Shown here piece after piece: positions 1-5,529 of a DNA stretch of 6,592 bases. The position numbers were made by a program, and so were the translations under genes. The stretch comes from Spirochaetales bacterium (GTDB lineage Bacteria; Spirochaetota; Spirochaetia; DSM-27196; PWMO01), in assembly GCA_007130025.1 (NCBI GenBank), contig SLTF01000143.1, forward strand, positions 1 through 6,592. Direction: 5' to 3'. Within the stretch, counting starts at the first letter, position 1. Each line of letters starts with the position of its first letter. The notes beneath the pieces were generated by a model. The model was not told the DNA's origin. It did no database searches and saw only the letters and a program-made list of their open reading frames with translations.

Positions 1-2647
1 GAAGCTGCGCCTGGATGGCCTGCACTTCATCGTTGCTTGCCGTAACCTGTTCGAGGCGCGTCTCAATGGTCTGAGACATTCCGATCAGGCGGCGGAAATC
101 GTCTTCCAGCGCGTCAATTCGACGCTTTTCGGCGACAAAGCGCGCCATATTATCGGCGGCCTCACCGGCGGCTTTGCGGAGGCGACCCACCTGCCCGTCA
201 AGCTCACGGACTTCTGATCGCATCTGCTCGACCCGCCCAATTTCGGTTTTCAGATGGTCAACGTTCTGTTCGAGGGCGACCTTGAGCGTGTCCGCTCGCT
301 CGAAGATGCGGGTCTGCTCAACGAACTGTTTCTGCCGTTTATCGATTTCTTCAAGATTCACCGAGATCACGCGGGTCTCGTCCTGGAGACGGCCGAGCAG
401 TTTCTGTTGCATACCGGAGAACTGTTCCCGCGTCTGCTGCACCAGGGCGGTGATCTCACGTGAGATCTCTTCGGACTGATCCTGTATCTCGGACGCCCGC
501 GCTCCGAGATGCCGTTCCAGGTCGTCGTATTGCGACTTGAAGCGCACCAGCACCTCGTCAACCCGGCTGTCCATGTCGCTGCGCACCGTAGACAGCCGGT
601 CTTCGAGCTCCCCGACCTGAATCGAGAGTCGGTCCCGCTTGTCACGGATTTCGGTGGAGAACTCAGCCATTTCCGCCGCGACCTGCCGGCGAAAATCACC
701 GATCTGCTGATCGAGCTCGTCGGTGGTGGCTGCGATCTGCTGCTCAAGTTTTGCCTGCGCGAGGGCGGCCTCGGACTGCGTCTCGTCAATCCGGGTGGAA
801 ACTTCCTGAATTCTCGCCGAGACGCTCTGGTCAAGTTCCTGTACGCGACCCGCAACCCCCCGCTCCAGCGACTCAACCTGCGACGCTATTGCCGCGGCTC
901 GCCGTTCGAGCTCCTCATCAAACCGGGCGCGCGCGCCCTCTCCGGCAGCCTGTAACTCGATGGCCGCGTGTTCGCGGAATCCGTCTACGCTCTGCTCCCA
1001 CTCGGCAAAACGGACGCCGAGTTCGTTTTCGAGCGATTCCGCCTTGCGGCTGATGGACTCCAGACGGGTCTGCACCGTCTGCTGGTGCTCGCTCAGCCGC
1101 GTACGCAACTGATCCCGGTATCCGACCTCAACCGATTCCCGTTCCGCGGCGTAGCGCTCCTCCATCTCCGCGAGGCGCATGCGCAGATCGGTCTGGAACT
1201 CGTCGAGTCGTCCCTCGATTGCGACACTGCGGTCGCGCAGATCGGTGAAGAACTCATCCTCAAAACCCTGAAGTTTCTCGGAGACGTTTTCGTACGCTCG
1301 CTGTTTGAGTTCGTTGAGCCCCTGCTCGAGGCCGGCCATTTCATCGCGCAGTGCGGAAAACGACGCTTCGGCCGCCGTTCGGTCCGTTTCCCGCTGTTGC
1401 ATGAGATCGGCGCCAAACTGGTCGAACTCGGAAGAGACCCGTTCCTCAGCCGCCTGCATCGATTGTCGAAGCGCTGCTTCCAGGGCATCGATGTCGCTGG
1501 TAACGCCTTCGATCTTCTGCACACGGTAGGAGATTGCATCCTCGAACTCGTGGATGCGAGCCTCTACCGCCGCCAGCACCTGCTGCTCGATCTCCTGCGT
1601 GGATCCGGCGAGCCGGTCGCGCAGCGCCTGCATCTCGTCGGTCACGTGCTTGCCGACGGTGGCGAGCTCGGTCTCCCAGCTCTTCATCGCCGCGCCACCG
1701 TTGTTGATCAAGAGGCGAACTTCCTTGATCCTCGCTTCGGCCTCTTTGTGCTGCTCGGCGATGGTACGCGACAGCTCCTCGGAGACACCCTGCACGCGGT
1801 TTTTGATATGGTCTTTGAGTTTTTCAAGGGCGGCGGTTTCCATTTTCTCACCGCGCGCCGCGATCTTCTCAAGCCGACTTTCGTAGTCCTGCTCCACCTT
1901 GGAGAAGCGCCCGGCGTAGCGTTCGATTGCCTTCTGCGCCTCTTCGCCCTTGGACACCAGCCGTTCCACCGTTTTCTCGGCCGCCCGTTCGAGGTCGGAT
2001 ATCGCTCCCGCGGTCACCTCGTCGCCGGCCGCGCGGGCGGTGGCCACCGACTCCTCGAACTCGTTCAATCGGTAGGCCACCGAATCCAGTGACTCGGTGA
2101 GGGCGTGGATGCGCTCGTCGGCCCTGCGGAAGACGGACTCTTCGAGCTTCTCCAACTCGCCCGCGTTGTGCCGGGCGAACTCGGTGACCAGCTCCGGAAT
2201 TCGCGCTCCGATCTCGTCCATGCGCGTCTGCGACAGCTTGAGCCGTTTTCCCACGGTGTCGATGTATTCGGATTCGTCCTTGATGCGGGTAATGTTTTCC
2301 TGTGCGCGCCCGGTCATCTTCAGCAGCTCGTCAAGGGCGGTGTCATAGTCCCCGATGCGATTGCCGATTTTTTCGATCTGTTCCGCCCGTTTGGACAGGC
2401 CGTCCTCCAGCGTCTGGATCCGCTTGAGGACCTCGCGCGCCGCACGCTGGTGGACTTCGAGCTCGATTCCCATGTCTTTGATTGCCGTGGCTTTCTGCTC
2501 GACAAGGGCATCGAGGTCACCCTGCACCCGTTCCGCGAAGCGTTTGACTTTTTCCAGTGAGCGGTTATTGCGGTCGAGTTGGCGGTAAATCGCGAGGATA
2601 ACCAGTACTATAAACAGTACGAGTACGTTTCCGGCTGAGAATACCAT
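1..2647 (-). CDS. Membrane-anchored giant coiled-coil protein, SpiroCoCo-like (3' end outside window)
   Basis: I followed the minus-strand frame from ATG at 2647 to base 2 and found no stop codon: 882 complete codons, with the C-terminus beyond the window. Residues about 7-21 form one hydrophobic segment (NVLVLFIVLVILAIY), followed by basic and polar residues, consistent with an N-terminal membrane anchor. The rest is almost all charged helix rich in Glu, Arg, Gln, Ala and Leu. There is one proline (P151), no cysteine and only two tryptophans, as expected for a continuous rod. A probable break lies at N315-N316-G317-G318. The motif E-F-x-T-D-L-R-x-R occurs at residues 465 and 483, an 18-residue repeat. 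The start is fixed by a strong Shine-Dalgarno 5 nt upstream. It resembles the spirochaete coiled-coil family named SpiroCoCo; that name is from memory. A structural or envelope role is inference. Other long coiled-coil families (SMC-like, filament-forming) remain possible, but no ATPase motif is visible in this part. Confidence 0.85.
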   Translation of the reverse strand, partial: MVFSAGNVLVLFIVLVILAIYRQLDRNNRSLEKVKRFAERVQGDLDALVEQKATAIKDMGIELEVHQRAAREVLKRIQTLEDGLSKRAEQIEKIGNRIGDYDTALDELLKMTGRAQENITRIKDESEYIDTVGKRLKLSQTRMDEIGARIPELVTEFARHNAGELEKLEESVFRRADERIHALTESLDSVAYRLNEFEESVATARAAGDEVTAGAISDLERAAEKTVERLVSKGEEAQKAIERYAGRFSKVEQDYESRLEKIAARGEKMETAALEKLKDHIKNRVQGVSEELSRTIAEQHKEAEARIKEVRLLINNGGAAMKSWETELATVGKHVTDEMQALRDRLAGSTQEIEQQVLAAVEARIHEFEDAISYRVQKIEGVTSDIDALEAALRQSMQAAEERVSSEFDQFGADLMQQRETDRTAAEASFSALRDEMAGLEQGLNELKQRAYENVSEKLQGFEDEFFTDLRDRSVAIEGRLDEFQTDLRMRLAEMEERYAAERESVEVGYRDQLRTRLSEHQQTVQTRLESISRKAESLENELGVRFAEWEQSVDGFREHAAIELQAAGEGARARFDEELERRAAAIASQVESLERGVAGRVQELDQSVSARIQEVSTRIDETQSEAALAQAKLEQQIAATTDELDQQIGDFRRQVAAEMAEFSTEIRDKRDRLSIQVGELEDRLSTVRSDMDSRVDEVLVRFKSQYDDLERHLGARASEIQDQSEEISREITALVQQTREQFSGMQQKLLGRLQDETRVISVNLEEIDKRQKQFVEQTRIFERADTLKVALEQNVDHLKTEIGRVEQMRSEVRELDGQVGRLRKAAGEAADNMARFVAEKRRIDALEDDFRRLIGMSQTIETRLEQVTASNDEVQAIQAQL

Positions 2648-2652
2648 CTGTT

Positions 2653-2661
2653 CCCCTCCCC
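2653..2661 (-). promoter_or_regulatory. Strong ribosome-binding site of the coiled-coil gene
   Basis: On the minus strand GGGGAGGGG is followed by the 5-nt spacer AACAG and ATG at 2647. This good match to the Shine-Dalgarno consensus decides the start of the coiled-coil gene and places the hydrophobic segment at its extreme N-terminus. Confidence 0.75.
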
Positions 2662-2663
2662 AG

Positions 2664-2688
2664 GGTAAAATACCACGGGTATTATACC
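2664..2688 (-). repeat. 25-bp inverted repeat (11-bp arms, 3-nt loop) upstream of the coiled-coil gene
   Basis: On the minus strand GGTATAATACC and GGTATTTTACC are separated by CGT. The arms are complementary at 10 of 11 positions (the mismatch is at the fifth position), so RNA could form a stem with a 3-nt loop. Each arm is also a short dyad of its own (GGTA-n3-TACC), giving two similar 11-bp dyads with centres 14 bp apart. The element ends 2 nt before the Shine-Dalgarno sequence and contains the TATAAT hexamer. No T-run follows it, so it does not look like an intrinsic terminator. It could be a pair of operator sites or an mRNA hairpin next to the ribosome-binding site. Which of these, if either, is not decided by sequence. 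Confidence 0.6.
2681..2686 (-). promoter_or_regulatory. Candidate -10 box (TATAAT) for the coiled-coil gene
   Basis: A perfect sigma-70-type TATAAT lies 34 nt upstream of the start codon in the only sizeable intergenic gap of the window. No good -35 hexamer is present: at a 17-bp spacer the sequence is ATGCAT. A TTGACA does occur at 2727-2732, but it is 40 bp away and lies inside the end of the HAD gene. The promoter is therefore tentative, and it may depend on an activator. Transcription would start near 2674, within the loop of the inverted repeat. Confidence 0.4.
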
Positions 2689-2717
2689 GCAAAAAACCGG
2701 AGAATGCATATGGAATC

Positions 2718-3374
2718 TCAGACTTTTGTCAATACCCAATCGCGGAGTATCTGGTAATTCGAAAACGAGAGATCGGCGACCGAGTTCCGTCGGGGCCGGC
2801 GCGTATAGTGCGCCGTTGGCATACCGACGTTGCGCGCCCCCTCAACATCGTAGCGATAGCTGTTGCCCACGTAGAGCACGGTATCGGCAGGTTCGTCCAG
2901 ACAGTCAAGGAGAGCGCGAAAGGGCTCGGGATTGGGCTTGAGGTAACCCACCGCTTCGGTGGAGATCTCGCAGTCCCACAGTCCCTCGATGTTCAGGATA
3001 CCGAGTTTCCGGGTAACGGGGAAATCAGAGGCTACCGCAAGTTTGAGTCCCGCACCACGAAACGCATCGATGGTTTCATCCACGCCGTCGCAGAGCGGAA
3101 CCCGGTGCAGTACCTGTTCCCAGGTGTCGTAGAAGAGCTGTTGAATGATCTCCCGCGCCCGCTCCGGTGTGGTCTTGAGTTCCCCGGCGAGCAGCTCTGC
3201 CTGCAAACGGGAGAAGTTCTCGATGGGACGGATGACGCGTAGTTCGTGACGGACGCGCCGGAACGCGGTGAGAGCCTTCCAGTTGCGAAGCGCAAACCCG
3301 AGCGAACGGCGGTGCATGATCGCGTTGTCGTAGAGCGTGCCGTCTATGTCGAAGGCAACCGCGCGGAGCTTCAT
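2718..3374 (-). CDS. HAD-superfamily hydrolase (phosphatase-like, subfamily IA type)
   Basis: A cytoplasmic protein of 218 residues, a usual length for single-domain HAD phosphatases with a small helical cap. Motif I is DIDGTLYD, with the nucleophile D9 and acid/base D11. Motif II is S116 in AVASDFP. Motif III is K146 in GYLKPNPEPF. Motif IV is GNSYRYDVEGA, with D176. The helical region at about residues 17-95 fits a cap domain between motifs I and II. In motif IV the more common first Asp is N171, a variation found in some HAD proteins, so activity is still likely. The family usually removes phosphate from small metabolites such as phosphoglycolate or nucleotides; the substrate here cannot be read from sequence. 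The gene starts 20 nt after the TonB-like gene. Its best Shine-Dalgarno (AGAGGAA, 3386-3392) sits rather far from the ATG (about 11 nt), and I see no better start. It probably ends the operon, although no clear hairpin terminator follows. Confidence 0.85.
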   Translation of the reverse strand: MKLRAVAFDIDGTLYDNAIMHRRSLGFALRNWKALTAFRRVRHELRVIRPIENFSRLQAELLAGELKTTPERAREIIQQLFYDTWEQVLHRVPLCDGVDETIDAFRGAGLKLAVASDFPVTRKLGILNIEGLWDCEISTEAVGYLKPNPEPFRALLDCLDEPADTVLYVGNSYRYDVEGARNVGMPTAHYTRRPRRNSVADLSFSNYQILRDWVLTKV

Positions 3375-3394
3375 CGGTGGATGCGTTCCTCTGT

Positions 3395-4477
3395 TTAGAG
3401 CACATCCTCCCGAAAGACAATCAGCGTGACAATCGCCGACTCAATGGATGCACCCGCTTTTGGTTGAAAAGTCCAGCCGCTGATTGTGCGACGAACCTCT
3501 TCGTTCACGCGAGTGTACCCCGATCGGGTCTGAAACACAATAGACCCTGGTATCACCGAACCGTTTGGCCCCACGTCGAAGAGCACGATGAACTCCGTTC
3601 GGGCAGGAACCGATCCGCCGAACATATCGGCGGTGATCCGCGGTTCGCGCGGGATTCCCCCACGCCCCGCACCGTCGGACCACTGGATCATGCCACCCGC
3701 GGAGTCTCCCGTGAGCGCCGGACCACTGGGTTGGGTTCCCGTAGACGCCGAGCCGGTGGAGCCCGCGGTGCCCGAAGTGGAGGGCCTCGTTGCCGGCGCA
3801 GACTGAACCGCGGCGATGGCGGCCTGCAGCTGTTCGCGGAAGCGGGCGTCGCTCTGGACGCGCTGGGCCACCTGCTCCACGGCCGCACGCTCCATGCCCG
3901 CGGTAGAAATTCCCGCACTCGCCATTGCCTGTGAGGCCCACGCGGGCAGCTCAGCCGCCGCTGCGGTGGCGGTTTCGTCAACCGCGCGGCTGGGTGACGG
4001 GGCCGCGGTGCGGGGAGCATCGCTGCGCGGGGTGCCCTGCAGCGCCGCTGCGTCCCAATCCTGCATCGGGATGTTGTGCGCCGGTGCAGGCGGCGCTGGT
4101 GGAGCCGCCGGTGCGGTGCTCGGGGCCGGCTGAGCCGTGCGGGGCTGCGTTGGGGCCGGCTGAGCGGGCCGCTGTTGTTGCTGGGCGGGCGCCGGTTGTG
4201 GGACCACCGGGGCCGGTTGCGGTTGCAGCGTCGGTGCAGGCACCGGCTGCGCCGGTACCGGAGTCGGTCTCGGAGGAGGAGGTGGTGGTGGCGGCAGCTC
4301 CGGGACTGGATCAATTGGGTCAAGGCGAACGAGAACCGGAGGGAACTCCGGATACGGGATGTCGGGGGCAAAATCAACGAAGAGCGTGCCCACCCCCACC
4401 ATGACATGCAGCAGGGTTGCAATAATCAGCGCGAGGCCAAGTCGTTGTCGATCGTCACCACCGGCGAATTCGCTCAT
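3395..4477 (-). CDS. tonB: TonB-like energy transducer with long Pro/Gln/Ala linker
   Basis: A 360-residue protein with TonB architecture. It has a short cytoplasmic start, one membrane segment at about residues 13-34 (LGLALIIATLLHVMVGVGTLF) that includes H24, possibly the counterpart of the TonB membrane His, and then a periplasmic linker. The linker is Pro-rich at about 38-135, including a run of eight prolines at 62-69. It continues with an Ala-rich, probably helical stretch at about 165-226 and a Ser/Thr/Gly-rich stretch at about 228-275. Residues about 280-360 form a compact alpha/beta domain (FIVLFDVGPNGSVIPGSIVF, then GWTFQPKA and a final strand) like TonB C-terminal domains, which bind outer-membrane receptors. 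The start at 4477 is preferred over an in-frame ATG at 4555, which lies inside exbD. It has GGGAGG upstream and puts the membrane segment near the N-terminus. The position after exbB-exbD supports the call. The C-terminal domain is divergent, so a TolA-like role is a less likely alternative. Confidence 0.8.
   Translation of the reverse strand: MSEFAGGDDRQRLGLALIIATLLHVMVGVGTLFVDFAPDIPYPEFPPVLVRLDPIDPVPELPPPPPPPPRPTPVPAQPVPAPTLQPQPAPVVPQPAPAQQQQRPAQPAPTQPRTAQPAPSTAPAAPPAPPAPAHNIPMQDWDAAALQGTPRSDAPRTAAPSPSRAVDETATAAAAELPAWASQAMASAGISTAGMERAAVEQVAQRVQSDARFREQLQAAIAAVQSAPATRPSTSGTAGSTGSASTGTQPSGPALTGDSAGGMIQWSDGAGRGGIPREPRITADMFGGSVPARTEFIVLFDVGPNGSVIPGSIVFQTRSGYTRVNEEVRRTISGWTFQPKAGASIESAIVTLIVFREDVL
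4122..4165 (-). repeat. Short direct repeat in the TonB-like linker
   Basis: The 14-mer ggggccggctgagc (plus strand) occurs at 4122-4135 and again at 4152-4165, exactly 30 nt or ten codons apart. The protein reads AQPAPTQPRT then AQPAPSTAPA. A weaker third copy (ggggccggttg) lies near 4210. The period is a multiple of three, so gain or loss of a unit would change linker length without a frameshift. Confidence 0.6.
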
Positions 4478-4484
4478 GTGCGTA

Positions 4485-4493
4485 CCGCCTCCC
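4485..4493 (-). promoter_or_regulatory. Ribosome-binding site that decides the tonB start
   Basis: On the minus strand the exbD stop TGA is followed directly by GGGAGGCGG, then seven bases and ATG at 4477. The site supports initiation at 4477 rather than at the in-frame ATG at 4555 inside exbD, and its contact with the exbD stop suggests coupled translation. Confidence 0.6.
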
Positions 4494-4904
4494 TCAGTTG
4501 GCTTCCAGGGTTCGGAGGTTGACCGCCCGGAATCCGTTTCGGCGCAGAAGGTCAAGCACCTGGACCATCAGATTGTACGGAACGCTCTGATCGCCTTCGA
4601 TGATGACACTGAGCGTTGCCTGCTCATCGCGATTGCCGCCAAGCTCCGCAAGCGCGCCGTCGAGCCCCGGCAGATCGAGCCGACTGCGGTTCAGATAGAC
4701 CTCGTCGGTCGACACTACCGTGATCACCAGGCGATCCATCACCACCGGTTCTGCAGACGTCGATTGGGGCAGATCGAGGGCGATTCCCGGCGTCATGATG
4801 AAGGTGCTTGAAACCATGAAAAAGACCACGAGCTGGAACACAACGTCGATCATGGGAATGAGGTCGACGTTGGCGTTGGGTCGCAGCCGCCGCCTAAACT
4901 GCAT
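4494..4904 (-). CDS. exbD: ExbD/TolR-family proton channel subunit
   Basis: A protein of 136 residues, typical for ExbD. A basic N-terminus (MQFRRRLRP) precedes the family signature NANVDLIPMIDVVFQLVVFF, which runs into a single membrane helix ending near residue 35. D20 in PMIDVVF is the conserved membrane aspartate expected to carry protons. Residues about 45-136 form the periplasmic domain, with the usual late segment VPYNLMVQVLDLLRRNGF. ExbD works inside an ExbB pentamer to couple the proton gradient to movement of TonB. The ATG lies 11 nt inside the end of exbB and is preceded by a purine-rich GGGAAGGGCGGA, so translation is probably coupled. TolR is the main alternative. The TonB-like gene directly downstream, and the absence of tolA, tolB or pal here, favour ExbD. 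Confidence 0.92.
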   Translation of the reverse strand: MQFRRRLRPNANVDLIPMIDVVFQLVVFFMVSSTFIMTPGIALDLPQSTSAEPVVMDRLVITVVSTDEVYLNRSRLDLPGLDGALAELGGNRDEQATLSVIIEGDQSVPYNLMVQVLDLLRRNGFRAVNLRTLEAN

Positions 4905-5517
4905 TCCGCCCTTCCCGCTTCATCTCCCGCACAATCGCGTTCACCTGGTTCTCCATGCTGATGATGAGATGATTCACCCGATTCACCAGGTAGTTGTAAA
5001 AGGTGATCGCCGGTATCGACACAATGATTCCCGCCGCGGTTGTCAACAGCGCTTCGGAGATGCCGCGGGCCAGCAAAGCGGGATTCCCACCCGCCGCCTC
5101 AAATCCGCCCAGCACGCCGAAGGCCTGAATGTTTCCGGTGACCGTACCCAGAAGCCCCAACAGAGGCGAAATATGGGCGATGGTCCCTAATGAAGTAAGG
5201 TACCGCTCCATCTTGGGAATTTCCAGATTGGCGGCTTCGCTTACCGTCGCCTGGATCGATTCTTCGCTGCGCCGGCGGTTTTCGATGGCGATCAGAGCAA
5301 GTCGGGTCAGCGGCGAATCGTTGTTCTTGCAGATTACTTCTGCCTCGGAAAAGCGCCCCTGAGACACCGCTTCCTTGAGTCCGCTTACCACCACACTCTG
5401 GTCGCCCTTGATCCGGCGGAAAAACAGCAGGCGCTCGATAATGATCGCGGCGGCGATCACCGAAAGCGAGAGAATAAGAATCATGATCAGGCCGCCACGT
5501 TCGATGAGCATCAGCAT
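4894..5517 (-). CDS. exbB: ExbB/TolQ/MotA-family proton channel subunit
   Basis: A 207-residue inner-membrane protein with the three-helix ExbB layout. The first membrane helix is at about residues 9-32 (LIMILILSLSVIAAAIIIERLLFF). A cytoplasmic region of about 80 residues follows. Helix two is at about 111-134 and contains SPLLGLLGTVTGNIQAF, the most conserved family signature. Helix three is at about 153-177 (ISEALLTTAAGIIVSIPAITF), with E155 and T159/T160 matching the conserved channel positions. Together with ExbD it forms the proton-driven motor that energises TonB. The start at 5517 is fixed by AAGGAG six nucleotides upstream, and the first helix sits just after it. The frame is open further upstream, into the barrel gene, but a longer start would add a non-membrane extension not seen in the family. 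It overlaps exbD by 11 nt. TolQ is the alternative name; context favours ExbB. Confidence 0.92.
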   Translation of the reverse strand: MLMLIERGGLIMILILSLSVIAAAIIIERLLFFRRIKGDQSVVVSGLKEAVSQGRFSEAEVICKNNDSPLTRLALIAIENRRRSEESIQATVSEAANLEIPKMERYLTSLGTIAHISPLLGLLGTVTGNIQAFGVLGGFEAAGGNPALLARGISEALLTTAAGIIVSIPAITFYNYLVNRVNHLIISMENQVNAIVREMKREGRNAV

Positions 5518-5523
5518 GGAGAT

Positions 5524-5529
5524 CTCCTT
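5524..5529 (-). promoter_or_regulatory. exbB ribosome-binding site overlapping the upstream stop codon
   Basis: On the minus strand TAAGGAG combines the stop codon of the barrel gene (TAA, 5528-5530) with the Shine-Dalgarno AAGGAG of exbB, followed by ATCTCC and ATG. Ribosomes ending translation of the barrel gene would stop on the exbB initiation site, which suggests translational coupling. It also settles the exbB start. Confidence 0.75.

Noticed and set aside
968..2092. Long plus-strand open frame of 374 codons, with others at 509-955 and 2105-2560 in the same phase
   Set aside because: They lie exactly codon-on-codon opposite the coiled-coil gene. The minus-strand reading gives a continuous 882-codon helix with a ribosome-binding site, while these frames have no visible initiation sites or recognisable domains. 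High G+C and Glu/Gln/Leu/Arg-rich codons explain the missing stops.
2690..2717. Possible intrinsic terminator after the HAD gene (T-run on the minus strand at 2691-2696)
   Set aside because: The six T's are preceded only by a short CCGG and a CATATG palindrome, with no GC-rich stem long enough for a terminator.
2727..2732. Perfect TTGACA as a -35 box for the coiled-coil gene
   Set aside because: It is 40 bp from the TATAAT, far beyond the usual 16-18 bp, and it encodes Leu-Thr of the HAD C-terminus, so the match is probably chance.
3377..4522. Several plus-strand frames opposite the TonB-like gene
   Set aside because: Their products are low-complexity Arg/Gly/Ala sequences that mirror the Pro/Ala-rich linker codons. 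The minus-strand frame has a clear membrane helix and C-terminal domain.
4478..4555. Upstream in-frame ATG at 4555 as the start of the TonB-like protein
   Set aside because: It would lie inside exbD and add 26 polar residues before the membrane helix. The ATG at 4477 has a suitable Shine-Dalgarno and a normal spacing from the exbD stop.
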